Positions 29,694 through 40,639 of a DNA stretch of 41,197 nucleotides are shown here, in pieces. This DNA comes from Chrysophaeum taylorii (Eukaryota; Sar; Pelagophyceae; Pelagomonadales; Pelagomonadaceae): the NCBI GenBank assembly GCA_029834535.1, contig JAQMWT010000248.1, positions 1 through 41,197 on the forward strand. Direction: 5' to 3'. The notes under the pieces are model-generated. The model searched no databases. It was given only the letters and a program-made list of their open reading frames with translations, and had not been told where the DNA came from. The position numbers and the translations under genes are program-made. Each line of letters starts with the position of its first letter. The stretch's first letter is position 1.

Positions 29694-32600
29694 TTAAAGA
29701 CGTACGAAACAAACAATTACCCTAAAGCATGCTTCAATATTAGTGGCCGGCGCGGCAGGTGCTTCACCGGCAACGGAAGCGACGAGAAGAGCGAGGAGAG
29801 TGCGTGGATGTAGAATGCCGAAATCGTGCACTATGTCGGGATGCACGAAAAATGGAACGCTGTCTAGCGTGATGGAGTTCGCTTCGTTCCGTAGATACGC
29901 GAAGTTAACCTGGCCCTGAGATGCAAGAACAAAGCTAGGGTCGAGAAACGTGGCTGCAGTTCCAATCATGAGCAACTGGTGGGGAGTTTCGAATGTTGGA
30001 ATACGAGCACAGACAAGGTGGTCGACCCAGGGCATCGGGGTCCCAGGCGCGACGTGTTGCGCGTTGGGAGCATCGGCGATGGCATCCGGAAATTTTGATG
30101 GTCGTATCGGAATATGCGCGTGAACGAGACCGCGGCCTTAGTACTCAATGGCGTAGATGAGGTAGCCGCCGTCCGCTGTCGTCATCGGAAACGTGAAGGT
30201 CCAGGTAGGATTGCCATCGTCGCTTGTGGTTGTGTTCTTGGCGACGGGACGACCAAGGTTGCGGAAAATTGTACCAGTGCGAAGGCGAGCGAGCAACGCA
30301 TCAAGCTTGCCCTTAAAGGCCGAAGCGGTGACTAGCTGCGGTCCCAAGGACACTACTGCTCGCAGTCGTCGAAGATAGGAAGCATCGTCGCAGTTTCTGG
30401 CTGAGCAAGGTTCGTGGCGATCGTTATAAAAAGCAGTGGCGGTCCCTTGTGACGGACGGTCGCAAGTGCGTCGGCGATGCGCTCCTGCATGTCGCGTGAT
30501 GACCCCACGAATGATGCTGGGGGGACTGTCTTGATTTCAATGTCATTGTCATTGTCATCACGTCTACACGAGAAACCGGCCAAGCGGTCTTGGTTATCGG
30601 CTAAATATTTCAGCCAGCTGTCCTCTGTGGATTGGAACATGTCGAGTGTGGCTTCGTCTCTCAGGCGACCAACAACGTCGAAAAGGGAGAAGCGGCGTAG
30701 TTGTGTTGATCCTGGCATCGTGGTGCCTGGGGGGAACTGTGTCGGTGGTTCGAGATATTCGGGCTCTCTTGTTCGTAAGGGGCGGTGGCCTCCGCACTCG
30801 AGAAACGCGTTTCTCATTTGTTGCGATTGTAGTGTCCAACGCAAGGCAGCTGATTGCGTTAGGAGTGGCACAGAGATTTTGTTGTTCGTGAGTTTGAGGT
30901 AGCTGCGACTATGAGCGTAGTCGAATTGCTCCATAGTCTTTAAAGGAACTTCGTTGACGTCGATGGCGTCGCCGCGAGGAAATATGAGAGGAAACCTAAG
31001 TGGAAGATATAGAGGGTCACTCGTTGACACGTTGACGAATGTATCATGACCGCGGCAAATAATGGCTCTGCGGCCATCAACGAGCGCAGCAGCCGGGCGA
31101 GTGGAAAATGAGCGAACTGACATCGTGGTTCCTTCATCTTCGAGCGCAACACAGGCGCGCGTCTCGCGATAGCGCCGCAGGGCGGAGGTTGCATCATAGC
31201 GGGGGGCATCGTCGTCATATACAATAACAGACCCGTTGTTGCGAAGAGAATGCAAGGGCATGGCCCCAAAGTCCACGAGACCACGGTAGAAGCGTGATAC
31301 GCGAGCAAGCATGGTGTCGTATATAGCGCGATGTCGTTGATATTCGGCAGGGTCTTGCGGTTCGCACTGTGGAGTTTGACTTGCTCGAGGGTATCGTGTG
31401 GATCTTGAAAGAAAGTCGCCGAAAAATCGCAAAGTTCGTCGAAATGTTTGATTTTACGCCAACAATGGCCCGTAATGCGCACGTCATGGGCTTGATCTTG
31501 GGTTCTCGTTGATCCTTTCGGCAAGCAGAGCGCAATGAAGCTGTGTACGTTGGTGAGATTGCGCGACGCTTTCGAGACGTTACTGCGAGCCAGAGTGGCC
31601 TGTTCAGGTTCGAGCAGCGAAAGTTCGTTGCGCACAAAGGTGCCACCATGGTAGCAAGCGGTCTTAGGGAGGATCGTCATGTGATCTGCGCCACAAAACT
31701 GGCACCTCGCGATTTGTTCCCAGGAATTTGAGGGATGTCGACACTCGGCCTTGTCGAAGCTGACGATGCTCGTAAGACGATGCAAAGCGCCAAGTTGAGC
31801 CGCGTTGTCTCGAATATGTTGAAGGGTCGCGCCGTCGAGGATAACTCGGTCATATTCAGACAACGCCGTGGACTGAGTCACATTGCAAGGAAAACGATCA
31901 AAACGAAATCTGCCCTTGCAGAAAGTTCGTGGACCACTATATGTGGCATGTTCGATGACAAGCTTCCAAAATGTCGGCTCGTTGCATGCGAGGTAATCCG
32001 AAAATTCGCGCGTCTTGCGGCAAAATGTTTGTGCGTAGTTCGAGCGTATCAGACGCGGGAGTAGCACGGCGCCGCCGCTTACTCGCAGCCTGAGCTTCGA
32101 CTGTGCTTATGGTGCAAGCTTCGCCAGCGTTCGCGTCACAACGCAGACGCGTGCGAGCATGTCGTCTCGCTTGGAGGGTTCGTTCATGTGCTGCAGCATC
32201 GTCAGAACGAAGATGGTGGCGCCGTGGACGCGTTGCGCTTGTTTTCTGCTCCCGTCACGCCGCAGCGTGGTTTTCATCCTCGACTTGGTTGTCATGCTCG
32301 AATTCATCTACCGCGTCACTTTCGCTGGCTGGTGTGTCGCCAGGTTTTGTGCCGTTGCATTCCGCGTCCTTGCACCTCGTCGCGACCGCAGCCTGGTTGT
32401 CATCGTCGCATGCTACATCAGCTTCGCTGGTGGTGTCGACCACGTTGCTGTCTTTGGCTTTAACGCCGCGGCTCCTGGCGACCACAGCTTCATGGATCCT
32501 CTTCGTGGCAACGCGGTTCGCGTTCTTCGCCGCTGTCGCAATCGCAGCCTGGTCGCCCTTAGCGCGCAAGGCGCGATGTTCGCGTCGAAGAAGCCCGCTC

Positions 32601-33134
32601 GTTTTCTGGTCCCGTCGCGCCGCACCGTGGTTGTCATCCTCGACTTCGTTGTCATCTTCGCATTCATCTTCCGCATCATTTTCACCGGTGGCGGTGAACG
32701 CATTGTCGTCATTGGCTTCGATCGTGGAACGTGCGCCGCCGGGACTTGCCGTGTTGCATTCCTCGTCCTTGCACCTCGTGGCGACCGCACCCTGGTGAGT
32801 CACAGCTTCGTCCGTCACCGTCGCAATAGCAGCCTGGTCGCCCGCCGCGCACAAGGGCACGATTTTTGCTTCGAGACGCGGCCTCGCGCTGCGCCCTGGT
32901 CGCCGCCCTCGCAATCGCAGCCTCGTCGTCGCGCGCCCGCGCGCGTCTCTCGCGATCGCGCCGTTCTTTTTCGAGGAGACGCCACCGCAGGTGCGCGAGT
33001 TCCTGAGGCGTCGGCATCTTTGGTTGACGTAAACGACCACATCTCTCGCGATCGCGCCGCTCTTGTTGGAGGAGACGCCGTCGCTGCTCCGCGAGTTGCT
33101 GAGACGTGGGCATCACTCTTTCGAGGTATTCCAT
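29694..33134 (-). pseudogene. Helitron-2 Rep N-terminal region (diverged lineage, broken)
   Basis: On the minus strand: MPTSQQLAEQRRRLLQQERR and an Arg/Ala-rich repeat region (~33134-32150); RCQFCGADHM then YHGGTFV, matching the CPFC...GGTVV segment of Helitron-1 (~31680-31640); IYDTMLARVSRFYRGLVDFG; DPLYLPLRFPLIFPRGD; SRDMQERIADALATVRHKG then LLFITIATN (~30390-30500); and IYAIEY-stop-GRGLVHAHIPIR with the HUH His pair at 30113-30121. Frames change several times (around 32870, 32250-32070, 31400, 30360). The stop TAA at 30138-30140 replaces the Gln of EYQKRG. The region then runs on as PWVDHLVCARIPTFETPHQL to 29694. No tyrosine motif or helicase follows, so only the initiator half remains. 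Confidence 0.75.
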
Positions 33135-33686
33135 CGCTCTCGGAATTGTTGGAACTGGCTATTTGAATTGATTGAACCTTGAACGGCTACGACATAGAAG
33201 GAATTGAGGCGCGAGCATCGTTCTTGTAATCTTCGAATCTTCCAGAGATCGCTCCTGGAGAAACGTGGAACGTCAACGGCTCGGTAACTGCGTTGTTTTC
33301 CTAACTTCTAAAAATGAGAAGTCGAATTACTACGGGTATCCATGTAGTAAGGGACTATCAAATAAACTATAACTGATATAATGAGCCATTCGCAGTTTCA
33401 CAGTACAAAGTCGTTTGAGGTGAATACGTGCACTCAGGAGAAGGCGCAATAAGGACCACGGAGGTGGCGAGCCTAGGCAAGTTGTGGGGACGAGGGCAGG
33501 TTTCACAAAATACGCATTTTAAAAAATGCTCATACCCCTTTCCGGTGCTTGCGTGTCTTTGCAGGGCAACGCCGTTCCTCTGAATTAACTAGCTCATCAC
33601 CTCTTGAATTCCCATCCATCACAAATGCACTGTCTTCTTTATTTTTTACCGATATCTCTCTTATCATTCCGGCTCAATGCGCGTGG
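33135..33686 (-). other. AT-richer intergenic spacer with the BRAP2-like gene's putative poly(A) signal
   Basis: No gene is supported here. On the minus strand AATAAA (complement of 33638-33643) lies about 45 bases past the stop codon of the BRAP2-like gene and is a good candidate for its polyadenylation signal. The rest shows no terminal repeats or ORFs. Confidence 0.5.
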
Positions 33687-35309
33687 TCACATGTCATTTT
33701 CAGCAAACGCAGGCACCACTAATGTGGTTCCCGAAACAGCCGTCCCCAGGTTGATCCGTGCACGAATGCTGACCTGAAGGTCGCGAACATGCAGTCGCAA
33801 ACTACGAATCCGCTGGGAATGGAGCTTATCTCGGAAGTGTCTCATCTTGGCACGAGTCAAGGCACCTTCACACTTAGCCGCATCTACCGTACCAATGAGT
33901 GCTCCATTTTTTTTTTTTGATGAGTTGAGACCGTCTCTTGCACGGTCGCACAGCGCGTGCAGAGCAGCAACATCAGCAGTCACGTCATCTCGCGCATGCA
34001 AGCTTTGACGCCATGCCTCGGGTGTTTGCAATGACGCAACCTGTTCGTAGTGCGAACGTTGCTCCACAAGCTGAGTCAGCAAAATTTTTTCATAATGTCC
34101 AGCTAGCGAAGAGATTTTTTCCTGCCGATAATCAGGGCAAACAAACCTATCCTTTGTGAAACTGCTCTCCGCTGGATTCCGTGTATATGCCGCCGAGGGA
34201 GCAAGCAGTCGTCTTTCGGAGAGAACATACCCTCCGCCAGTTCTCACAACAGTATCGGCTCGCTCATAAGCATGTGCTGTTAGGCGATGAACATACACAT
34301 CATTGGCATAGTCCCATATACGGCATGTTGCCAACTCAATGCTGAGGGAGTGTCCGGTGCACTGGTAGTGTATCTTTGCATGCTCATTAGAATAGCGCCC
34401 ACAACCAACATGACCGCAAACAACACAAGCCCAAAGTGATTGTCTATCACCACACGATAAACAACGTGCCACAGCGTGGCTCATTCCAAGCACACCACAC
34501 GTTGCACATTCCGAAGAGACAAAGCTTGGATGCGCTGTAGGGCTGTTACAAGCTTCGTGTGAGATGGGTCGCCAGTATTTGCCATCAAGACAGTCGAGAT
34601 TATTAAGGCACACAATGCAACGTGGCAGCTCGCGAACTCGAGCCACATTTGCGGCAAGGGCACTTAGATGTGGGACTTTGTGTCCGCTTGGTTCGCCGGC
34701 ACTTGAGCCACAAGCAGTTTCTCTCTTTTTGTAAACTTCAAAAGGCATGCATTGAGTGTCAATTTCCACCGAAGTTATCAATGTTCGAGGTTCTACACCA
34801 GTGAAGAACAATGCATCATAAACATCAATGGCACTGCACAGGCCGGTCGCATAAGGTGGATGGCACACACGCTGGACTGCCAGATGCTTACTCACATCCG
34901 CAGTGTTTACGTGCGCGAAAGCTGTAGCACATGCATTTGCCGAAGTCTGGTCTCTGAAACGAAGCAGGCCAGCGGCGAAGCTTGATTCTTCAGCGTCACG
35001 CACTATATGAACACTAATGAGGCCATGCAGCCAATCCACGCGATTTGCTACGCACGACAGAACCTTGTCGAATGGCACTTGTTTGTACCGTAATATCACG
35101 CACAGGGTTGTAAGCGAATGCCTAGAATTACATCTTGCGACGTTGGTGACCTTACCTTGAGTCGTGGCACCATGAGATGGTAAGCGCTGCAGTAGTTTAA
35201 TTCCTGCGTGGCAATGCCAAACTTCTACACCCATCCACTGAAGGTCCCAAATCCATGCCACCCTGCGCTGTTGCATGACCAATACTTCGGGACTCTTACA
35301 ACAAGCCAT
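33687..35309 (-). CDS. BRAP: BRAP2/IMP-like RING and ZnF-UBP protein (540 residues)
   Basis: Family members are ubiquitin-binding E3-type regulators of Ras-MAPK signalling in animals, and ETP1 in yeast. Residues ~66-190 fit the N-terminal BRAP2 domain (LCVILRYKQVPFDKVLS, SFAAGLLRFRDQTSANA). At 229-271 is a RING-like segment that keeps CIVC and CATC, but the central C-x-H/H-x2-C ligands are poorly matched. Residues 283-345 are a textbook ZnF-UBP: CLSC, LWACVVCGHVGCGRY, HAKIH, TGH, then IWDYANDVYVHRL. Residues 395-510 fit the helical region (QEKISSLAGHYEKILLTQL). The length matches the family, the frame is open without introns and the stop is TGA. Only 51 bases separate the ATG from Helitron unit E, so the promoter, or an upstream exon, may be displaced. 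Confidence 0.85.
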   Translation of the reverse strand: MACCKSPEVLVMQQRRVAWIWDLQWMGVEVWHCHAGIKLLQRLPSHGATTQGKVTNVARCNSRHSLTTLCVILRYKQVPFDKVLSCVANRVDWLHGLISVHIVRDAEESSFAAGLLRFRDQTSANACATAFAHVNTADVSKHLAVQRVCHPPYATGLCSAIDVYDALFFTGVEPRTLITSVEIDTQCMPFEVYKKRETACGSSAGEPSGHKVPHLSALAANVARVRELPRCIVCLNNLDCLDGKYWRPISHEACNSPTAHPSFVSSECATCGVLGMSHAVARCLSCGDRQSLWACVVCGHVGCGRYSNEHAKIHYQCTGHSLSIELATCRIWDYANDVYVHRLTAHAYERADTVVRTGGGYVLSERRLLAPSAAYTRNPAESSFTKDRFVCPDYRQEKISSLAGHYEKILLTQLVEQRSHYEQVASLQTPEAWRQSLHARDDVTADVAALHALCDRARDGLNSSKKKNGALIGTVDAAKCEGALTRAKMRHFRDKLHSQRIRSLRLHVRDLQVSIRARINLGTAVSGTTLVVPAFAENDM

Positions 35310-35360
35310 ATGATCACAGCTGATCCACAGTCGTGGCTGAGCGGGTCTTTTATCTTCTTA

Positions 35361-36387
35361 TCCTAACTACTAATCGACAGATGTTTGTCTGTTTGTCTGT
35401 CTGTCTGTTTGTCCCTCGATTTAGGATAAGGATCAGGTAGGCGCGAGAGTAAGGATCAGGTAGGCGCGAGAGCCAGACAGTGATCCTCCAAACCATCTAC
35501 GGCGACCTCGCAGACTATTTCCACGACCCGCGGCGGCTGTTTTAGCCAGCGCGCCATTCTCACGCCCCGTCGAAACGATGTTGTCGATGCTGACAACGCG
35601 CGCATGACCGCGGCCTTTTTTTCCCGGAGACGAGGCGTCGGAGTTCTTTTCGGCTGACTAGGCTGGGTCGGAAGACGACGCCTCGCTCTTTACAGTAGAG
35701 TTTTTAACTCCCTGACAACCAACGGCATGCTGACTTTGATCGCGAGCTTAAAGTCTTCGCAACCTCGACCCGTCGCACGGCCACTGCAACGGTACCAGAT
35801 ACATGATCTATCGTGTCGTGTCACCGAGGCTCCTCCAACCTGTATCCCTTAAGGCCCGCTGACGCCAAACGATCAACAAGAGCCAGGGCCAGACGCCCCG
35901 CGAGGTCGGCGTCCTCTTGCCCAAGCCCGTCTTCTGCCACGTCCAGCTCTACGTGGCTCTCTGTCGAGTCGGCAAGCCCGAGGACATCATCTTCTGGTCG
36001 ACAACTCCACCCGACCCCACACGTGCAGCGCAATACCGATAAGCCCCCTCCCGGCGTCTACACGCGCACTATAAGTGAACTTACTGGGACCACGTGAACT
36101 TGGGGTTTGAGATTGGGACTAGGTGAACTGAGTGACCAGGTGAAACTGGGACCAGGTGAACATACTGGGGTCTTTAGAGTAAAGGGTTTTAGAGTAAACT
36201 CAAAGGTTGGCGGCGTGTGCGGATCAAAGCAGCTTAGATTGGCGGAGGCGAGAGCGACGAGCTCAAAGGAGTTGGTGTGAGCTAGGTGAACTTACTGACC
36301 AGGTGAACTTATATGAAACTTACTGGGACCAGGTGAACTTACTGGGGTTAGAGATTGGGACTAGGTGAACTTACTGGCCTGCACTTG
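35361..36387 (+). mobile_element. Helitron-type short unit E (first of a tandem triplet)
   Basis: Begins TCCTAACTACTAATCGACAG directly after an A (CTTCTTA|TCC) and ends CACTTG joined to TCTTAAC of unit F. It has the TTTG/TCTG tract, the lead-in with a duplicated TAAGGATCAGGTAGGCGCGAG, the helicase remnant ([19 protein letters not shown] frame near 35867-35930) and the iteron cluster at ~36070-36387. The iteron block has internal deletions relative to F. The decayed helicase has stops and cannot be translated through. Confidence 0.88.
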
Positions 36388-37416
36388 TCTTAACTACTAA
36401 TCGACAGATGTTTGTTTGTCTGTCTGTCTGTCTGTTTGTCTGTTTGTTTGTCCCTCGATTTAGGGTAAGGATCAGGTAGGCGCGCGAGCCAGGCAGTGAT
36501 CCTCCAAGCCGTCTACGGCGACCTCGCAGACTATTTCCACGACCCGCGGCGGCTCTTTCAGCGCGCCATTCTCACGCCCCGTCGAAACGATGTTGTCGAT
36601 GCTGACAACGCGCGCATGACCGCGGCCTTTTTTTCCCGGAGACGAGGCGTCGGAGTTCTTTTCGGCTGACTAGGCTGGGTCGGAAGACGACGCCTCGCTC
36701 TTTACAGTAGAGTTTTCAACTCCCTGACAACCAACGGCATGCTGACTTTGATCGCGAGCTTAATGTCTTCGCAATCTCGACCCGTCGCACGGCCACTGCA
36801 ACGGTACCAGATACATGATCGATCGTGTCGTTGTCACCGAGGCTCCTCCAACCTGTATCCCTGAAGGCCCGCCTACGCCAAACGATCAACAAGAGCCAGG
36901 GCCAGACGCCCCGCGAGGTCGGCGTCCTCTTGCCCACAAGCCCGTCTTCTGCCACGTCCAGCTCTACGTGGCTCTCTGTCGATCGGCAACGCCGAGGATA
37001 TCCTCTTCTTCGTCGACGACTCCACCCTACTCCACACGTGCGCAATACCGATAAGCCCCCTCCCGGCGTCTACACGCGCACTATAGGTTAACTTACTGGG
37101 ACCAGGTGAACTTACTGGGGTTTGAGATTGGGACTAGGTGAACTTAGTGCCCAGGTGAACTTACTGGGACCAAGTGAGCTTACTGGGGTTTTAGAGTGAA
37201 CGCAAAGGCTAGCGGCGTGTACGGATCAAAGCAGCTTAGATTGGCGGAGGTGAGAGCGACGAGCTCGAAGGAGAGTGGGGTGAGTGGGTGTGAGCACGAG
37301 TGGGCTTCCGCCGAATTTACTGGGGTTAGAGATTGGGACTAGGTGAACTTACAGGGACCAGGTGAACATACTAGGGTTAGAGATTGGGACTAGGTGAACT
37401 TACTGGCCTGCACTTG
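36388..37416 (+). mobile_element. Helitron-type short unit F (middle of triplet)
   Basis: Starts TCTTAACTACTAATCG (one change from the consensus) and ends CACTTG at 37416, next to TCCTAAC of unit G. Helicase remnant: AVYGDLADYFHDPRRLFQ at ~36508-36560, SLSPRLLQPVSLKARLRQ then [17 protein letters not shown] at 36825-36930. There are about nine iterons between 37085 and 37416, some with single-base changes. Confidence 0.88.
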
Positions 37417-38459
37417 TCCTAACTACTAATCGACAGATGTTTGTTTGTTTGTCTGTCTGTTTGTCTGTTTGTTTGTCTTTAAATGTCGACTGCTAAGAGG
37501 GGGGGGGTGCGTGTTTGTCCCCCGATTTAGGGTAAGGATCAGGTAGGCGTGAGAGTAAGGATCAGGTAGGCGCGAGAGCCAGATAGTGATCCTCCAAGCC
37601 GTCTACGGCGACCTCGCAGACTATTTCCACGACCCGCGGCGGCTCTTTCAGCGCGCCATTCTCACGCCCCGTCGAAACGATGTTGTCGATGCTGACAACG
37701 CGCGCATGACCGCGGCCTTTTTTCCCCGGAGACGAGGCGTCGGAGTTCTTTTCGGCTGACTAGGCTGGGTCGGAAGACGACGCCTCGCTCTTTACAGTAG
37801 AGTTTTCAACTCCCTGACAACCAACGGCATGCTGACTTTGATCGCGAGCTTAATGTCTTCGCAATCTCGACCCGTCGCACGGCCACTGCAACGGTACCAG
37901 ATACATGATCGATCGTGTCGTTGTCACCGAGGCTCCTCCAACCTGTATCCCTGAAGGCCCGCCTACGCCAAACGATCAACAAGAGCCAGGGCCAGACGCC
38001 CCGCGAGGTCGGCGTCCTCTTTCCCAAGCCCGTCTTCTGCCACGTCCAGCTCTACGTGGCTCTCTGTCGATCGGCAACGCCGAGGATATCCTCTTCTTCG
38101 TCGACGACTCCACCCTACTCCACACGTGCGCAATACCGATAAGCCCCCTCCCGGCGTCTACACGCGCACTATAGGTTAACTTACTGGGACCAGGTGAACT
38201 TACTGGGGTTTGAGATTGGGACTAGGTGAACTGAGTGACCAGGTGAAACTGGGACCAGGTGAACATACTGGGGTTTTTAGAGTAAAGGGTTTTTAGAGTA
38301 AACTCAAAGGTTGGCGGCGCGTGCGGATCAAAGCAGCTTAGATTGGCGGAGGCGAGAGCGACGAGCTCAAAGGAGTTGGTGTGAGCTAGGTGAACTTACT
38401 GACCGGGTGAACTTATATGAAACTTACTGGGATTAGGTGAACTTACTGGCCTGCACTTG
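37417..38459 (+). mobile_element. Helitron-type short unit G (last of triplet)
   Basis: Starts TCCTAACTACTAATCG and ends GGCCTGCACTTG followed by T. It differs from F by an insert TCTTTAAATGTCGACTGCTAAG (in part) at ~37479-37500, the Helitron-1 intron/exon junction piece also found in the 158 bp repeat. Its helicase remnant (37915-38142) is almost identical to F, while its iteron block resembles E, so the units have exchanged sequence or the array arose in steps. Confidence 0.88.
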
Positions 38460-38469
38460 TGCTACTCTA

Positions 38470-38477
38470 GTGTAGAG
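38470..38477. repeat. hAT target site duplication, left copy
   Basis: GTGTAGAG, identical to 39650-39657, flanking the hAT element. Confidence 0.85.
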
Positions 38478-39649
38478 CAGCGTTGTGCATTTACTAAATC
38501 AGTTTAGTAATGTAACGAGCATTACTTACCACACCTTTTGAGTAAAGTAATTCGTAAAGTAAAAGTCGAGCATTACAGCCGGGTGGCGCGTAAAGTAAAG
38601 GTAAAGGCTGCTCGGGCTGAAAATTTAATTTTGCCGTATTTCTATTCTGGCCCCAGCCTCGTGCAGGGACGGAGCACAACGCAACGATGTGATGAGCGGA
38701 CTCGCTGGCTTTTAATGGCTAATCTTCGTGGCTAATCGTCTCGTCTCCTTTGTTTTCTTCAAGGGGAATGATCTCAGACTTGCACTCGAACTTCTTGAGG
38801 ATGTGGCCGCACTTGTCTCGAGCCCATTAATAAACTCCTTGTTCATGCGCAGGGTCACGAGCATGTCCAGCTCCTCGTTGCTCAGGAGGGTGTTGCCCTC
38901 AGTCATGACAGTGTTGGCAGCGGAGATGATGCGCTTGCAGAGGCTCTCAGCTGGCAGCGCGCTGATATTGCCCTTCGAGACTCGTGCAATGTCTGCAAGG
39001 TAGCCGTAGTCCTGGTAGCCTTCTATTCGCGTGAAGAGCTTTCCGACATTGAGCAACATCATGTCCAAGAGCTTGGAATCCTGGAGGTGTCGGAGGAATC
39101 CGAGAGGTCGTCAGGAAATTCCTTGAGCCACTCGATGGTGCAAGCGTACTGGACCCGCTTCACGAAGACGTGTTCGAACTCCACCATGAAGTCCGGCATC
39201 GCCTCCTCCGATTAATCAGGTTGCTGCTCTTCGGGCTGAGGAATGGCTTCAGCCCAGAAGTCGGGCTCGTTGTCGTCATCGTCATCTGAGTCGGACGCCG
39301 GCGCAGTCGCATGAAGGCGTTGCCGTCCTCCTCCTCACCGTCGCAGTACCACCCTTGATCTCATTCTCCACGTTGTGGCATGCCATCGGAGGCGACTGCT
39401 CCGCTTCGGCCGGCCTGGCCGTCGCATGCGGGGTCCGTAACGCAGACATCGTCTACAAGACCCCGCGACGTCGCTCAACTGGACTCGTCGACATGGGTGA
39501 CGTACCGATACAGTACAATTGTAATGTAAAAAAATTACTTTACCATCATTTTGAAACGACTGTAAAGTAATGGCAAAGTAAAGTAAAATAAGTAAAGTAA
39601 AGGAATTTCGTAATTTTTTTACTAACGTTTGAGTAAATGCACAACGCTC
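38478..39649 (-). mobile_element. hAT transposon (1172 bp, non-autonomous)
   Basis: The left end CAGCGTTGTGCATTTACT and the right end AGTAAATGCACAACGCTC are inverted repeats (terminal base differs), and both are followed outward by the same 8 bp GTGTAGAG. CAG-type ends with an 8 bp duplication define hAT. Subterminal regions are dense in GTAAAGTAA motifs at both ends, as is usual for transposase binding sites. Only the C-terminal part of a transposase is inside. Confidence 0.9.
38712..39300 (-). pseudogene. hAT transposase C-terminal (dimerisation) fragment
   Basis: The minus strand encodes an acidic segment SDSDDDDDNEPDFWAEAIPQ, an in-frame TAA after QQPD, and MPDFMVEFEHVFVKRVQYAC. After a frame change near 39080 comes YGYLADIARVSKGNISALPA, then ESLCKRIISAANTVMTEGN and LSNEELDMLVTLRMNKEF. 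This last part is the hAT family dimerisation domain pattern (SA.S.ER.FS.AG ... L....E.L..L..N). The catalytic DDE core and BED finger are absent. Confidence 0.7.
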
Positions 39650-39657
39650 GTGTAGAG
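39650..39657. repeat. hAT target site duplication, right copy
   Basis: GTGTAGAG, identical to 38470-38477. Confidence 0.85.
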
Positions 39658-39969
39658 TGCTTCAGATTAAAAAAAGACAAGTGCAGGCCAGTAAGTTCAC
39701 CTAGTCCCAATCTCTAACCCTAGTATTCACTGTCCCAGATAAGTCCTGGTCAGATTAGTTCACTTAGGTCCCAATCTCTAAACCGGCGCAAACCACTCGT
39801 GCTCACACCCAACCGACCTACACCTCCCACCTTCTTCGAGCTCGTCGCTCTCACCCCCGCCAATCTAAGCTGCTTTTGATTCGCCACGCCGCCGCTTACC
39901 TTTGCGTTTACTCTAAAACCCAGTAAAGCTCACCTGGTCTCAGTAAGTTCAACCAAACTCACTAAACCT

Positions 39970-40378
39970 AACTTCAGAAGTGGAGCTGACCTCTCCCGAG
40001 GCATTGGAATGCCAGGGAAAATTGGCCGTACCGGGCAAGGGAGCCGGCGGAATCACGAGGAACATCACGCATTAGGTGGGGCCAAGAGGCGAGGGACGGC
40101 TTTTGATGGGTGGACGCCACTGCGCGCGTCTTTGTGCGAGTCGTGTCAAAATCGTTGCAGGCCGCGACTGTTTGGTCCACGAACACTCGACCTGTCGTCG
40201 CGTTCTGCCCAACCGAGCGAACCCCATCCCGCGCGGACTTCCGGGTGCTAAACCGGCCAGCCCCGGAGGCCGCCACAACCGTCTCACATCCAGGACGGCC
40301 GGGCCGCCCGCAGGGAGCAGCGTGTTAGGCGCCAGTCCTCCATCGCACCAACGGTTAGCGATCGCAGGGTTAGGTCAG
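39970..40378. other. unidentified ~400 bp insertion in unit H
   Basis: This GC-rich block lies between two halves of the iteron region and matches no other unit. Its edges (AGCTGACCTC left; the complement of GAGGTCA-like AGGTCAGTCGACC right) are only weakly inverted. A 100-codon minus-strand ORF (39974-40276) has no recognisable motif. Nothing can be assigned. Confidence 0.35.
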
Positions 40379-40589
40379 TCGACCTTGTCACTAAGTTCAC
40401 TAGTCCCACTCAAACCCCAGGACTCCACGCTGGTCCCCATAATTTCACCTCCAATCGCGCTCGTAACGCCGGGAGGGGGGCTTATCGTATTCGCAGCACT
40501 GTGGTGATGGTGGGGATAAGGATGATTCGTCGACCCGGTAAGAAGGGAATCCTCGGGGTTGCCGACCGACAGGGGGAGAGCCACTTAAT

Positions 40590-40639
40590 AGGGGGGGGGG
40601 GGTGGGGGTGGGGGGGTGGGGGGGGGGGGGGGTGGGGGC
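40590..40639 (+). repeat. poly-G tract
   Basis: About 50 bases are nearly all G, broken by single Ts. It sits inside the unit H helicase remnant, where the other units have a normal CCACGTAGAGCTGGACG. It may form G-quadruplexes or be an assembly error. Confidence 0.7.

Noticed and set aside
3499..30140. A nuclear code with TAA/TAG read as Gln
   Set aside because: The one intact cellular ORF offers no in-frame TAA/TAG, and the transposons also have frameshifts and TGA, so mutation is the simpler explanation. Kept only as an alternative.
32103..33166. Long plus-strand ORFs (231 and 335 codons)
   Set aside because: They are antisense shadows of the GC-rich, repetitive Helitron-2 N-terminus, and their composition is low-complexity Ser/Ala/Val/Arg.
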